Positions 1 through 8,626 of a DNA stretch of 20,554 bases are shown one piece after another (the stretch's first letter is position 1; every line of letters starts with the position of its first letter). The stretch is from an uncultured beta proteobacterium. GTDB taxonomy: Bacteria; Pseudomonadota; Gammaproteobacteria; Burkholderiales; Burkholderiaceae_C. The position numbers and the translations under genes are program-made. The stretch is from positions 1 to 20,554 of the forward strand of contig CAJBVC010000513.1 in assembly GCA_903958915.1 (NCBI GenBank). The letters are read 5' to 3'. Below the pieces are notes generated by a model. It was not told where the DNA came from. It saw only the letters and a list, made by a program, of their open reading frames with translations, and ran no database searches.

Positions 1-201
1 CTGCTACCCCTTACCGCAGCCTTCGTTGCCGATGACGGAACTATCGTGAACCTTGAGGACATGAAACCGCAGTCACTGGAATCCCACTGCTCGAAGGCAC
101 CGGTGCGGTTTGTATTGGAGATGAACCAGGGCTGGTTCGCCAAGAAGGGGATCAAGGCAGGCAACAAGATTTCAGGCACCCCGTTTACCGGGGTGCGCTG
201 A
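1..201 (+). CDS. DUF192 family protein, C-terminal part (5' end outside window)
   Basis: The frame is open from base 1 to a TGA at 199-201 and gives 66 residues. The fragment contains VADDGTIVNLEDM and, further on, APVRFVLEMNQGWFAKKGIKAG, which matches the end of DUF192 (COG1430) proteins: a compact beta-rich domain, usually exported or lipid-anchored, of unknown biochemical role. The N-terminal half, including any signal peptide, lies outside the window. The gene is convergent with sodB. The hairpin between them has its T-run on the sodB strand only, so no dedicated terminator for this gene is visible. The family call rests on remembered sequence pattern. Function unknown. Confidence 0.75.
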   Translation: MLPLTAAFVADDGTIVNLEDMKPQSLESHCSKAPVRFVLEMNQGWFAKKGIKAGNKISGTPFTGVR

Positions 202-216
202 ACGGCCGACAGCAGT

Positions 217-242
217 AAAAAAAGGCCAACATCAGGTTGGCC
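217..242 (-). terminator. Rho-independent terminator of sodB
   Basis: On the minus strand the sequence reads GGCCAAC-CTGAT-GTTGGCC followed by seven T. This is a perfect 7-bp stem with a 5-nt loop and a U-tract, about 30 bases past the sodB stop. On the plus strand there is no T-run after the stem, so it should terminate sodB only. Confidence 0.9.
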
Positions 243-269
243 CATGGTGTTGCATCGGTTGTCAGCTGA

Positions 270-851
270 TCAGGCGAAATTGGCTTCAGCAAACGACCAA
301 TCTACCAATTTCTCAAGGTAAGTCTCAACAAACTTGGGGCGCATATTGCGGTAGTCGATGTAGTAGGCATGTTCCCAAACATCCACCGTCAACAACGCTT
401 TGTCGGCCGTCGTGAGTGGGGTGCCGGCAGCTCCCATGTTCACGATATCCACGGTGCCGTCAGCCTTCTTGACCAACCAGGTCCAGCCAGACCCAAAGTT
501 GCCAACAGCGGACTTCACGAATGCTTCCTTGAATGCCGTGTAGCTACCCCATTTCGCGCTGATAGCTGCCGCAAGCGGGCCTGAGGGCTCACCGCCACCG
601 TTAGGCTTCATGCAGTTCCAGAAAAAAGTATGGTTCCAGATTTGCGCCGAATTGTTGTAGATAGCGCCGCTGGATTTCTTGATGATGTCTTCCAATGACA
701 TGGATTCAAACTCGGTGCCCTTTTGCAGGTTGTTCAGATTCACCACATACGCGTTGTGGTGTTTACCGTGGTGAAACTCAAGTGTCTCCTTGGAATAGGC
801 GGGTGCCAGGGAATCGATCGCATAAGGCAAGGCAGGCAGGGTATGTTCCAT
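270..851 (-). CDS. sodB: Iron superoxide dismutase SodB
   Basis: Converts superoxide to oxygen and hydrogen peroxide in the cytoplasm. The 193-residue length is standard for the Fe/Mn family. The four metal ligands are visible at H27 (FHHGKHH), H74 (IWNHTFFW), D157 and H161 (DVWEHAYY). Gln70 in NNSAQIWNHTFFW, and an N-terminal rather than C-terminal position for this outer-sphere glutamine, favour the iron form, as does NMGAAGTPL. The ATG at 851 follows a GAGAGG ribosome site. The gene is a single unit: a TTGACA promoter lies upstream and a strong terminator directly downstream, with divergent exbB on the other side. I did not see a convincing Fur box. Iron versus cambialistic metal use cannot be settled by reading. 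Confidence 0.97.
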   Translation of the reverse strand: MEHTLPALPYAIDSLAPAYSKETLEFHHGKHHNAYVVNLNNLQKGTEFESMSLEDIIKKSSGAIYNNSAQIWNHTFFWNCMKPNGGGEPSGPLAAAISAKWGSYTAFKEAFVKSAVGNFGSGWTWLVKKADGTVDIVNMGAAGTPLTTADKALLTVDVWEHAYYIDYRNMRPKFVETYLEKLVDWSFAEANFA

Positions 852-898
852 AAATTCCTCTCGTTGGATAGGCAGAAACCCCGATTGTAGGAACTATG

Positions 899-928
899 CT
901 GTTACGGCGCACGCCCACGATGTGTCAA
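899..928 (-). promoter_or_regulatory. Candidate sigma-70 promoter of sodB
   Basis: On the minus strand there is a consensus -35 TTGACA (923-928), an 18-bp spacer and TAACAG (899-904) as a weak -10. It lies about 50 bases upstream of the sodB ATG. The -35 is perfect, but the -10 matches consensus at only three positions. Confidence 0.4.
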
Positions 929-1054
929 CCACACCATTCGCAAGGGTTGGCCACTGCCGATCGTTTCCCCGCACAGATGGAGGTTAACCCTGCCCTACCC
1001 ATTGACCGCAACGCGCAGCGCCTGGGCCATAATCGCCAAGCACATCATTGGAGT

Positions 1055-1058
1055 GGAG
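1055..1058 (+). promoter_or_regulatory. Ribosome binding site deciding the exbB start
   Basis: GGAG ends 7 bases before a TTG at 1066. The upstream in-frame TTG at 1048 has no comparable site, and an in-frame TAA lies at 1030. No ATG or GTG is available near the N-terminus. Confidence 0.6.
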
Positions 1059-1065
1059 TAAGCAT

Positions 1066-1692
1066 TTGTTTTCCATCATACAAGCGGCAGGTTGGACGAT
1101 ATGGCCCCTCATTGCCTGCTCGGTGCTGGCGCTGGCGATCGTGATTGAGCGATTCACCAGTTTGAAAACGCAAAAGATCGCCCCGCCCAAGTTGCTGGAT
1201 GAAGTCCTTGCCGTTACCCGCAATGGCGTTCCGTCGCCGGACGTTGTGTCACAGCTGGAACACAACTCCGCTTTAGGCGAAGTATTGGCCAGTGGCTTAC
1301 GGGCAATCAATACCGATCCACGTTGTTCCGAGGAGGACCTGCGCGCAACCATGGAGGGTGCCGGCCGTCTGGTGGCACATCGCCTCGAGCGTTACCTGAG
1401 CACATTGGCCACGATTGCGTCCGCCGCGCCGTTGATGGGGCTGTTTGGTACGGTGGTTGGGATGATCGAGATATTTGGATCCCAAGCCCCCGGGACGCCA
1501 ACAGGTGGCAACCCGCAGCAACTTGCCCACGGAATCTCAGTGGCGTTGTACAACACTGCTTTCGGTCTGATGGTCGCAATCCCGTCGCTCATTTTCTGGC
1601 GTTACTTTCGAGGACAGGTGGACGGCTACTTGTTGACGCTGGAACTGGCTGCTGAGCGGCTGGCCCGCCACGTGAAATCTCTGCGCAGGTAG
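1066..1692 (+). CDS. exbB: MotA/TolQ/ExbB proton channel family protein (ExbB)
   Basis: Inner-membrane component of the proton-driven motor that, with ExbD, energises outer-membrane transport through TonB or a Tol-like partner. The 208-residue product has three membrane segments at about 10-29, 112-136 and 155-178. The family core is clear: APLMGLFGTVVGMIEIF in the second segment and GISVALYNTAFGLMVAIPSL in the third. The start is unusual, because only TTG codons are available. I chose 1066 because GGAG lies 7 bases upstream and the protein then begins MFSIIQAAGW. The alternative TTG at 1048 adds six residues. exbD follows after 3 bases. No tonB is present, and the pair heads a run of lipopolysaccharide genes, so its client could be something other than TonB. 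TolQ is the alternative name, but the ExbB call is favoured by the lpxK linkage. Confidence 0.9.
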   Translation: MFSIIQAAGWTIWPLIACSVLALAIVIERFTSLKTQKIAPPKLLDEVLAVTRNGVPSPDVVSQLEHNSALGEVLASGLRAINTDPRCSEEDLRATMEGAGRLVAHRLERYLSTLATIASAAPLMGLFGTVVGMIEIFGSQAPGTPTGGNPQQLAHGISVALYNTAFGLMVAIPSLIFWRYFRGQVDGYLLTLELAAERLARHVKSLRR

Positions 1693-1695
1693 CTC

Positions 1696-2124
1696 GTGAA
1701 CTTCCGCCCCAAAGCGAACGAAGAGCCGGAGATCAATTTGATCCCGTTCATTGACGTGCTACTGGTGATTCTGATCTTTCTGATGCTTTCAACCACTTAC
1801 AGCAAGTTCACCGAAATGCAGCTGACCTTGCCGGTCGCAGATACCGATGCGCAACGCGACTACCCCAAGGAAGTGATCGTCGCCGTCGGCGCTGATGGTG
1901 CCTACAGCGTCAACCGGGTTCCCGTCGCGGGGCGGGGTCTAGACAACCTGGCCACAGCATTGTCTGAAGGCGCCAAAGCTGGAAAGGAGTCGGTCGTGAT
2001 CATTAGCGCGGATGCCAGTGCAAGGCACCAGTCCGTGGTCACCGTCATGGAAGCGGCTCGGCGCATAGGGCTCAACCAAATTACTTTTGCCACGCAATCG
2101 TCTGCCCATTCCGGTGGCCAGTAA
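1696..2124 (+). CDS. exbD: Biopolymer transport protein ExbD/TolR family
   Basis: Partner of ExbB in the proton-driven inner-membrane motor. The 142-residue protein has a short cytoplasmic N-terminus, one membrane helix at about 14-34 and a periplasmic C-terminal domain. The single conserved membrane aspartate of the family is visible as D20 in LIPFIDVLLVILIFLM; it is the residue that takes part in proton movement. The start is GTG at 1696, three bases after the exbB stop, with AGG at 1687-1689 inside the exbB end, so translation is probably coupled. lpxK follows after 16 bases. Confidence 0.95.
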   Translation: MNFRPKANEEPEINLIPFIDVLLVILIFLMLSTTYSKFTEMQLTLPVADTDAQRDYPKEVIVAVGADGAYSVNRVPVAGRGLDNLATALSEGAKAGKESVVIISADASARHQSVVTVMEAARRIGLNQITFATQSSAHSGGQ

Positions 2125-2129
2125 CTGCC

Positions 2130-2133
2130 GGAA
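2130..2133 (+). promoter_or_regulatory. Ribosome binding site favouring the lpxK GTG start at 2141
   Basis: GGAA lies 7 bases before GTG at 2141. The open frame extends back to 2087 inside exbD, but those upstream candidates have no such site and would add residues unlike LpxK N-termini. GTG at 2153 is a further possibility. Confidence 0.4.
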
Positions 2134-2140
2134 TCGTCTG

Positions 2141-3202
2141 GTGCTTGATCGTGTGCAAACCACATTAGTGCAGGCCTGGAATCAGCGCGGAGCACTGGCC
2201 CGCGCACTGTGGCCAGTATCTGTACTCTATGGGTTGTTGTGGGGCATTCGCAGGCAACTCTACCAAATGCAGGTACTGCGTTCCCACCGTGTCAAGGCTT
2301 TGGTCATTGTCGTCGGCAATGTCATCACTGGTGGCGCAGGAAAGACCCCCACGGTCGTAGCACTTGTGCGTCACTTGCAAAGGCGTGGACTGGCCGTTGG
2401 TGTTGTTTCCCGTGGCTACGGTCGCAAGCGCGACGAATGTTTGGAGGTATTGCCGCAGTCCCATCCCAGTGAAGTGGGAGATGAGCCACTGTTGCTACAG
2501 CGGGCTTTGACGGTACCTGTATTTGTAGCGCGGGACCGCCATGCCGCAGCAACCGCCTTATTGGCCAAGTACGCTCAGACCCAAGTCATAGTGGCCGACG
2601 ATGGGCTACAGCACTATGCCCTGTACCGCGACCTGGAAGTATGCGTGTTTGACGACCGGGGCTATGGCAATGGTTGGTTGTTACCCGCCGGACCGTTGCG
2701 CGAACCATGGCCGCACAGACCCTGCGCACAAGCGGGCCAGACCGACCGGCAATGGATGACTTTACACACTGGGACTCGTCCGGCCTTCCAAGGCTACACG
2801 GCAAACCGCTCGCTGGCAGACTTTGCGATCGGCAGCGAGGGGCAGACGGTTTCTCTGGAATCATTGCGCATTGGCAGCGCCAAACCCCTGTTGGCCATGG
2901 CGGGAATTGGCCAGCCAGATGCTTTTTTTGACATGCTGCGCGCCAAAGGCGTGCCACTGGAAAAAACCGTAGCACTGCCGGATCACTATGCTTTTGATAG
3001 CTTATCACGCACTGAATACGGGCGTTACAGCATCATTTGCACCGAGAAAGACGCCATCAAACTGTGGGAAATTGAGCCAACTGCATTGGCCGTACCCCTG
3101 GAACTGGACATTTCAGCTGGGTTTTTCGAGACGCTGGATTCCCATTTGACCGAACTGTTTGCGGCAAGGCTATCATCCACACATGGACACCAAACTACTT
3201 GA
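2141..3202 (+). CDS. lpxK: Tetraacyldisaccharide 4'-kinase LpxK
   Basis: Phosphorylates the 4' position of the lipid A disaccharide precursor at the cytoplasmic face of the inner membrane, a late step of lipid A synthesis. Taking GTG 2141, the product has 353 residues. An N-terminal hydrophobic/amphipathic stretch (about 20-45) is followed by the P-loop [12 protein letters not shown] (59-70), RGYGR (91-95), EVGDEP (111-116), DDGLQH (153-158) and the C-terminal [10 protein letters not shown]. All are LpxK signatures. The start is uncertain between GTG 2141 and GTG 2153. The 3' end overlaps the following small gene by 20 bases, and kdsB comes next, so this is an envelope lipid operon. Confidence 0.95.
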   Translation: MLDRVQTTLVQAWNQRGALARALWPVSVLYGLLWGIRRQLYQMQVLRSHRVKALVIVVGNVITGGAGKTPTVVALVRHLQRRGLAVGVVSRGYGRKRDECLEVLPQSHPSEVGDEPLLLQRALTVPVFVARDRHAAATALLAKYAQTQVIVADDGLQHYALYRDLEVCVFDDRGYGNGWLLPAGPLREPWPHRPCAQAGQTDRQWMTLHTGTRPAFQGYTANRSLADFAIGSEGQTVSLESLRIGSAKPLLAMAGIGQPDAFFDMLRAKGVPLEKTVALPDHYAFDSLSRTEYGRYSIICTEKDAIKLWEIEPTALAVPLELDISAGFFETLDSHLTELFAARLSSTHGHQTT

Positions 3203-3365
3203 ATTGCTCGTTTGCCCGGTGACAAAAGGGCCACTCGAATACGATCGCGAGAAGCAGGAACTCACCTCCCACAGCGCCCGGCTAGCCTACCCTGTGCGCG
3301 ACGGAATTCCAGTTTTGCTGGAAAGCGAAGCGCGCATGCTCACAGACAGCGAACTCGGCCTCTGA
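3183..3365 (+). CDS. Trm112 family protein (YcaR-like)
   Basis: A 60-residue Trm112/UPF0434 protein starting [18 protein letters not shown] and ending with the domain's [16 protein letters not shown] motif. In eukaryotes and archaea Trm112 activates methyltransferases; the role of the short bacterial forms between lpxK and kdsB is not established. It has only the first CPVTKG cysteine and no second Cys pair, so it need not bind zinc; this is common in the beta/gammaproteobacterial versions. The ATG at 3183 lies within the lpxK end (20-base overlap), implying coupled translation. kdsB starts 11 bases after its stop. Confidence 0.92.
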   Translation: MDTKLLELLVCPVTKGPLEYDREKQELTSHSARLAYPVRDGIPVLLESEARMLTDSELGL

Positions 3366-3376
3366 CACAGACTCTG

Positions 3377-4156
3377 ATGGACTACGTCGTCCTCATTCCG
3401 GCGCGTTTGGCTTCCACGCGCTTGCCCAACAAACCCTTGGTCGATCTTTGCGGGGTACCGATGGTCGTTCGCGTTGCACAGCGGGTGCTGTCAGGGGCGG
3501 CGCAGCCGCGGGTCGTGGTAGCTGCCGATGACCACTCCATCGTTCAAGCCTGTGCCAACCACGGTATTGAATCCGTCCTGACTCGCCAGGACCATGCGTC
3601 CGGCAGCGATCGACTCGCCGAAGCCGCGCAGATTCTCGGTTTGCCGGACGAGGCCGTAGTGGTCAACGTGCAGGGTGACGAGCCATTGATTGATCCGCGT
3701 CTGGTGCAGGCGGTGGCAGCATTGCTTGTCCAACATCCGCAGGCAGCAATGGGAACCGCAGCCCATCCCCTGGACAACCTTGCAGATTTCCTCAATCCCA
3801 ATGTCGTCAAGGTGGTCACGGACGCCAGTGGCTTGGCCTTGTATTTCAGCCGTGCGCCTATTGCTTGGTGGCGCGATGGGTTCGCTATCGAACCGCGGTG
3901 CTTGCCTGAGCCGGCACCGCTGCGGCATATTGGAATTTACTCCTACCGGGTGGGGTTCTTGCGCGCCTTCCCAACGCTGCCTCAAGCGTCTCTGGAAGTA
4001 ACCGAGGCGTTGGAACAATTGCGTGCCCTTTGGCATGGCTACCGAATTGCCGTGCACATCAGTCGCGACGCTCCTGGGATAGGTGTCGACACGCCGGAAG
4101 ACCTTGAGCGAGTGCGCCGTGTACTATCGTCTTCGGTTGCGGCTTCTGTAAGATAG
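3377..4156 (+). CDS. kdsB: 3-deoxy-manno-octulosonate cytidylyltransferase KdsB
   Basis: Activates Kdo with CTP to give CMP-Kdo, the sugar donor for the inner core of lipopolysaccharide. The 259-residue product begins [17 protein letters not shown], the nucleotide-binding motif of the family, followed by DHASGSDR (72-79) and VQGDEP (98-103), where D101 is expected to bind magnesium. [14 protein letters not shown] near the C-terminus is also typical. The ATG at 3377 is chosen because it gives the conserved N-terminus; the frame is open further upstream, but that part overlaps the Trm112 gene. It completes the lpxK-Trm112-kdsB run. Confidence 0.97.
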   Translation: MDYVVLIPARLASTRLPNKPLVDLCGVPMVVRVAQRVLSGAAQPRVVVAADDHSIVQACANHGIESVLTRQDHASGSDRLAEAAQILGLPDEAVVVNVQGDEPLIDPRLVQAVAALLVQHPQAAMGTAAHPLDNLADFLNPNVVKVVTDASGLALYFSRAPIAWWRDGFAIEPRCLPEPAPLRHIGIYSYRVGFLRAFPTLPQASLEVTEALEQLRALWHGYRIAVHISRDAPGIGVDTPEDLERVRRVLSSSVAASVR

Positions 4157-4232
4157 TTTGCTGCCGGGCCGTGCTATTCTCATGCCCATCCGGTGTGTTG
4201 CATATCTACCAAGACCCTTGTGCACGGCTTGA

Positions 4233-4916
<684 letters not shown>

Positions 4917-4928
4917 AATTTCTCCTGT

Positions 4929-6329
4929 TCAGTACCGGGCGCTGCCAGGCGTGCGGGGAAACGGAATCACATCGCGAACATTGGAGAGGCCGGTTACATA
5001 GGCCACCGTCCTCTCAAAGCCCAATCCAAATCCGGCATGGGGCACGGTTCCATAACGCCGCAGGTCACGGTACCAACTGTAGGCATTTTTGTCGAGACCC
5101 GTTGCCTCCAAACGCGCATCGAGCACCTCCAGCCTTTCCTCACGCTGGCTCCCGCCAATAATCTCGCCAATTCCGGGGGCCAGAACGTCCATGGCAGCCA
5201 CCGTCTTGTCGTCTCCGTTGAGCCGCATGTAGAACGCCTTAATTTCTTTCGGATAGTTCATCAACACCACGGGGCCACCGACATGCTTCTCCGCAAGGAA
5301 GCGTTCATGCTCACTTTGCAGGTCCACACCCCACTTGACCGGGTACTCAAACTTATGCTTTGAATTCTCCAGGATCTTGATGGCTTCGGTGTAGTCCATG
5401 CGGACGAATTGACGCTCAATGATGCTTTGAAGTTTGGCAATGAGCCCTTTCTCAATTCGGTCGTCGAAGAATGCCATGTCGTCCGGCCGCTCAGCCAGCA
5501 CCGCCTTGAAAATGTACTTGAGCAGTGCCTCGGCTAAATCGGCATCCGCGGAAAGGTCTGCAAACGCAATTTCCGGCTCTACCATCCAGAACTCTGCCAA
5601 GTGCCGACTGGTGTTGGAATTCTCCGCACGGAATGTTGGACCAAACGTATAAACCTTGGACAGGGCCATGCAATACGTTTCGACATTGAGCTGGCCAGAC
5701 ACCGTCAAAAATGCTTCTCGTCCAAAAAAATCCTTGGAGAAATCAACCTTGCCGTCCGCCGTACGCGGCGGGTTCAAGGCGTCCAGCGTGGACACTCGAA
5801 ATAGCTCCCCAGCTCCCTCTGCGTCAGACGCAGTGATGATGGGTGTGTTGACCCAAAGAAATTCGTTATCAGTGAAGAAGCGGTGTATGGCGGTCGCCAG
5901 TGTGTGTCTGACACGGGCGCTGGCACCAATCACATTGGTACGCGGTCGCAAATGCGCCACCTCCCGCAGGAACTCCATAGAATGCGCCTTGGGCTGAATG
6001 GGATACGTGTCAGGGTCGTCAACCCACCCCACTACCTTGATTGCAGTAGCTTGCATCTCGTACGGTTGCCCGGCATTTGGCGAAGGCACGATCAACCCAG
6101 TGGCCTCAACGGAACACCCAGCAGTCAACCGATGAATTTCATCACTGTAATTGGGAAGCTCAGCAGCCGCGATTACCTGCACTGGGTGAAAGCACGAACC
6201 ATCGGACACATGCACAAATGACATTCCAGCCTTGGAATCGCGCCGGGTGCGGACCCAACCCCGCAAAGTCACCGGCGTGTCTGAAGGTGCAAGTCCACCA
6301 AGTATGGCGCGACAGGAAAGCGAAGTCAT
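4929..6329 (-). CDS. asnS: Asparaginyl-tRNA synthetase AsnS
   Basis: Charges tRNA-Asn with asparagine in the cytoplasm. The 466-residue length equals the E. coli enzyme. The N-terminal OB-fold anticodon-binding domain spans about 1-110 ([14 protein letters not shown] and VHVSDGSC). The class II core follows, with motif 2 [20 protein letters not shown] (233-252) and motif 3 GFGLGFER (433-440), and the C-terminus [21 protein letters not shown], and the absence of an archaeal-type AspRS layout, favour AsnRS over AspRS. The start is ATG 6329. The frame is open another 30 codons upstream, but that extension has no family similarity. The ribosome site is weak (AAGAGAT). It is divergent from lexA with a 207-base gap. 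Confidence 0.97.
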   Translation of the reverse strand: MTSLSCRAILGGLAPSDTPVTLRGWVRTRRDSKAGMSFVHVSDGSCFHPVQVIAAAELPNYSDEIHRLTAGCSVEATGLIVPSPNAGQPYEMQATAIKVVGWVDDPDTYPIQPKAHSMEFLREVAHLRPRTNVIGASARVRHTLATAIHRFFTDNEFLWVNTPIITASDAEGAGELFRVSTLDALNPPRTADGKVDFSKDFFGREAFLTVSGQLNVETYCMALSKVYTFGPTFRAENSNTSRHLAEFWMVEPEIAFADLSADADLAEALLKYIFKAVLAERPDDMAFFDDRIEKGLIAKLQSIIERQFVRMDYTEAIKILENSKHKFEYPVKWGVDLQSEHERFLAEKHVGGPVVLMNYPKEIKAFYMRLNGDDKTVAAMDVLAPGIGEIIGGSQREERLEVLDARLEATGLDKNAYSWYRDLRRYGTVPHAGFGLGFERTVAYVTGLSNVRDVIPFPRTPGSARY

Positions 6330-6439
6330 AGCGTGATCTCTTTCAATGAAGTTATGAATTCTACTGTTGCGAATCGGCCTGCACTGATCGGCCGCGCGCA
6401 GCGTCAAACCCGCTAACAAATGTAAACCTACAAAAAAAC

Positions 6440-6468
6440 TTGCAATTTTTTGAATGCTGGTTAAAAAT
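6440..6468 (+). promoter_or_regulatory. Candidate lexA promoter
   Basis: TTGCAA (6440-6445), a 16-bp spacer and TAAAAA (6462-6467) form a plausible sigma-70 promoter for lexA. The first SOS box overlaps the -10, which fits autorepression. Confidence 0.45.
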
Positions 6469-6472
6469 ACAG
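6457..6472 (+). promoter_or_regulatory. SOS (LexA) box 1 upstream of lexA
   Basis: CTGG-N8-ACAG with the A/T-rich centre TTAAAAAT, one base away from the CTGT-N8-ACAG consensus of beta/gammaproteobacterial LexA boxes. It overlaps the candidate -10. Confidence 0.75.
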
Positions 6473-6475
6473 CTA

Positions 6476-6491
6476 CTGGATGCCGAAACAG
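6476..6491 (+). promoter_or_regulatory. SOS (LexA) box 2 upstream of lexA
   Basis: CTGG-N8-ACAG (centre ATGCCGAA), 19 bp centre to centre from box 1. The half-sites are as good as in box 1, but the centre is less A/T-rich. Tandem boxes are known for lexA in E. coli. Confidence 0.55.
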
Positions 6492-6536
6492 GGTGTACAG
6501 ACTAACAGCCGGACCCGGAATTAACTAGGAGCCAAT

Positions 6537-7211
6537 ATGCTTGAAAGCCCCAAACTCACCGCCCGACAACAGCAAATTCTGGACTTGATTCAAAGCGCCA
6601 TCTCCCGCACCGGAGCCCCACCGACCCGCGCAGAGATCGCGAACGAATTGGGCTTTAAATCGGCCAATGCGGCAGAGGAGCATTTGCAGGCACTTGCACG
6701 TAAGGGTGTCATTGAATTGGTGAGCGGCACATCGAGGGGGATTCGACTCAAGAGTGAGGCGCTGCGCTCGATCAATGAGTCGAGATTCAAGCAGTTCTCG
6801 CTCCCCTTGCCAGGCTTGGCGCAACTTGCTCTCCCACTGATTGGTCGGGTTGCCGCTGGTTCCCCAATTCTTGCCCAGGAACACGTTGATCAGACCTATT
6901 ACGTGGAAAACAGTCTTTTTCAGAGACAACCAGACTACCTGCTTAAGGTGCGCGGCATGTCCATGCGTGACGCCGGCATCATGGACGGCGATTTATTGGC
7001 TGTGCAAGCCACCAAAGACGCCAAAAATGGCCAAATCGTTGTCGCCCGTCTTGGCGATGAAGTGACAGTCAAACGCTTTCGTCGCAACAAGCATCTGATT
7101 GAGCTTCATCCGGAAAACCCGGATTACCAGACCATTGTGGTCGAACCAGGTGAACCTTTCGAAATTGAGGGTCTCGCTGTCGGACTGATCCGAAACACCA
7201 TGCTGATGTAA
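6537..7211 (+). CDS. lexA: SOS regulon repressor LexA
   Basis: Represses DNA-damage genes and cleaves itself when RecA filaments form. The 224-residue protein has an N-terminal winged helix (about 8-70; [23 protein letters not shown] as recognition region), the Ala-Gly cleavage site A107-G108 in GRVAAGSP, catalytic Ser142 in RGMSMRDAG and Lys179 in [13 protein letters not shown] 5 bases before the ATG supports the start. Tandem LexA boxes upstream imply autoregulation. It is divergent from asnS. A small gene follows 21 bases downstream on the same strand and probably shares the SOS-controlled transcript. Confidence 0.98.
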   Translation: MLESPKLTARQQQILDLIQSAISRTGAPPTRAEIANELGFKSANAAEEHLQALARKGVIELVSGTSRGIRLKSEALRSINESRFKQFSLPLPGLAQLALPLIGRVAAGSPILAQEHVDQTYYVENSLFQRQPDYLLKVRGMSMRDAGIMDGDLLAVQATKDAKNGQIVVARLGDEVTVKRFRRNKHLIELHPENPDYQTIVVEPGEPFEIEGLAVGLIRNTMLM

Positions 7212-7232
7212 ACACTCGGAGCGGAACACACC

Positions 7233-7589
7233 ATGAATATCGTATTGCTTGCCAACCTCATCGCGATGGCACCTCTGCAACGCGTGCAACGCTGGTGGAC
7301 CGGAGGTCGACTTACCACTGGTGCGCTAGAGGCTCCCGCTACAGCCAATGTCAATTGGCGTGCCCGTGTCGGACCGAGAAAGTCCCAAAACACTCCCATG
7401 GGAGAAAAGCCGATGTTCAGCCCTAGGGTCGTGCCATTGCGAGTGGTACGGGTTGCCGAGTCTGGTCTGCACCGTTCCAGCGTGGGCAGAATGGTCATTT
7501 CCGGTCGCATGGCAGACGTCTGTGCCGAACTGGATCGTTTGGTAGCTCGGGAAGCGGAACACGTGGTGGGAGTCGAATCCGCCAGATAA
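7233..7589 (+). CDS. Small conserved hypothetical protein downstream of lexA
   Basis: 118 residues, function not recognised. It begins MNIVLLANLIAMAPLQRVQRWW, a short hydrophobic/amphipathic start. A low-complexity basic middle follows, then a more structured C-terminal part (about 66-114) with RVVPLRVVRVAESGLHRSSVGR and GRMVISGRMADVCAELDRLVAREA. The C-terminal pattern resembles short uncharacterised Burkholderiales proteins I remember, but I cannot name a family. The ATG has GGAGCGGA 7-11 bases upstream and lies 21 bases after the lexA stop, so co-transcription and SOS induction are likely. A lexA-sulA pairing exists in pseudomonads, but I see no SulA motif. A long antisense frame overlaps it; I prefer this strand because of the ribosome site and operon position. 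Confidence 0.65.
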   Translation: MNIVLLANLIAMAPLQRVQRWWTGGRLTTGALEAPATANVNWRARVGPRKSQNTPMGEKPMFSPRVVPLRVVRVAESGLHRSSVGRMVISGRMADVCAELDRLVAREAEHVVGVESAR

Positions 7590-7618
7590 CGCCTCATTGT
7601 CAGGGCACAATCACAGTT

Positions 7619-8626
7619 ATGAATATTGTGATTTTGGATGACTATCAGGACGCCGTACGAAAACTCGATTGCGCTGCCAAGTTGGAGAATTTTCAGGCCA
7701 AGGTTTACACCAATACGGTCAAAGGTTTGGGGCAGTTGTCGGTCCGGCTGAAGGATGCTGATGTTATTGTTCTCATCAGAGAGCGCACTCACATCAATCG
7801 CGCGCTGATTGACAAGCTTCCCAAGCTGAAATTGATCTCGCAGACTGGTCGCGTGGGCAGCCATGTGGACGTACAGGCCTGCACCGATCGCGGCATCGCT
7901 GTCGCCGAGGGAGTCGGATCACCGTTGGCGCCAGCCGAGCTAACCTGGGCACTGGTGATGGCGGCACTGCGCAGGATTCCCCAGTATGTAGGCAATCTCA
8001 AGCATGGCGCTTGGCAACAGTCCGGCTTGAAGATGGCTTCAATGCCACCAAATTTCGGACTGGGTGCCCAACTGCACGGAAAAATCCTGGGTATTTGGGG
8101 GTTTGGTCGTATCGGTCAAATCGTTGCAGGATACGGCAAGGCATTTGGGATGCAAGTCGTTGTCTGGGGTAGCGAGTCCTCTAGGCAAACCGCCCAGCAG
8201 CAAGGGTACGCTACTGCAGCAACGCGCGATGCTTTTTTTGGTGAGTGTGATGTCCTTTCCCTCCATTTACGCCTTTCAGAAAGCAGTCGCTCCATCGTGA
8301 CAGCTACCGATCTTGCACGCATGAAAACTACCGCGCTGCTGGTCAACACGTCGCGTGCAGAACTGATTGAACCCGACGCACTGATCAGCGCCCTGAATCG
8401 TGGCCGACCTGGACTCGCAGCGGTGGATGTATTCGAAACAGAACCGATCTTGCAGGGGCATGCCCTGCTGCGGCTCGAAAACTGCATTTGTACGCCACAC
8501 ATTGGTTATGTGGAGCAAGGCAACTATGAGACCTATTTTGGCCCTGCATTTGACAATGTGACCAATTTCATCAAAGGCACTCCCACCAACATCATTAATC
8601 CTGGTGCCCTGCAGGTCAGACGCTAA
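7619..8626 (+). CDS. D-isomer-specific 2-hydroxyacid dehydrogenase family protein
   Basis: NAD(P)-dependent oxidoreductase of the PGDH/glyoxylate reductase superfamily, 335 residues. The Rossmann motif GFGRIG is at 161-166. The catalytic triad is visible as R246 (NTSRAELI), E275 (DVFETEP) and H294 (CTPHIGYVE). The N-terminal substrate domain begins MNIVILDDYQDAV, a form typical of a proteobacterial subgroup annotated only generically. There is no C-terminal ACT domain, so it is unlikely to be the regulated serine-pathway enzyme. The substrate cannot be read from the sequence. The gene starts 29 bases after the small gene and its TAA overlaps the stop of the convergent FimV-like gene. Confidence 0.93.
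   Translation: MNIVILDDYQDAVRKLDCAAKLENFQAKVYTNTVKGLGQLSVRLKDADVIVLIRERTHINRALIDKLPKLKLISQTGRVGSHVDVQACTDRGIAVAEGVGSPLAPAELTWALVMAALRRIPQYVGNLKHGAWQQSGLKMASMPPNFGLGAQLHGKILGIWGFGRIGQIVAGYGKAFGMQVVVWGSESSRQTAQQQGYATAATRDAFFGECDVLSLHLRLSESSRSIVTATDLARMKTTALLVNTSRAELIEPDALISALNRGRPGLAAVDVFETEPILQGHALLRLENCICTPHIGYVEQGNYETYFGPAFDNVTNFIKGTPTNIINPGALQVRR

Noticed and set aside
1002..1033. TTGACC and CATAAT upstream of exbB as a promoter
   Set aside because: The spacer is 20 bp, too long for a standard sigma-70 promoter. Not strong enough to list as a feature.
896..1144. An 82-codon plus-strand frame between sodB and exbB
   Set aside because: It overlaps the exbB N-terminal region in another frame and shows no domain or ribosome site.
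2990..3030. A stretch in lpxK (TTTTGATAGCTTATCACGC) resembling a Comamonadaceae intergenic repeat
   Set aside because: The encoded segment aligns in length with the conserved LpxK region PDHYAFDS to CTEKDA without an insertion, so the resemblance is probably chance.
3212..3376. An upstream extension of KdsB overlapping the Trm112-like gene
   Set aside because: The added residues are out-of-frame translation of the Trm112 gene, and KdsB proteins begin at the [10 protein letters not shown] motif.
6330..6419. A 30-codon N-terminal extension of AsnS
   Set aside because: Beginning at 6329 gives the standard 466-residue enzyme. The extension has no AsnRS similarity and runs into the asnS-lexA promoter region.
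7596..7611. Short inverted repeat ATTGT-N6-ACAAT before the dehydrogenase gene
   Set aside because: Five-base arms are expected by chance, and there is no U-run or recognisable operator.
7124..7864. A 246-codon minus-strand frame across the lexA end, the small gene and the dehydrogenase start
   Set aside because: It overlaps the certain lexA and dehydrogenase genes on the opposite strand and has no recognisable motif or ribosome site. The plus-strand small gene has a good ribosome site and operon spacing.
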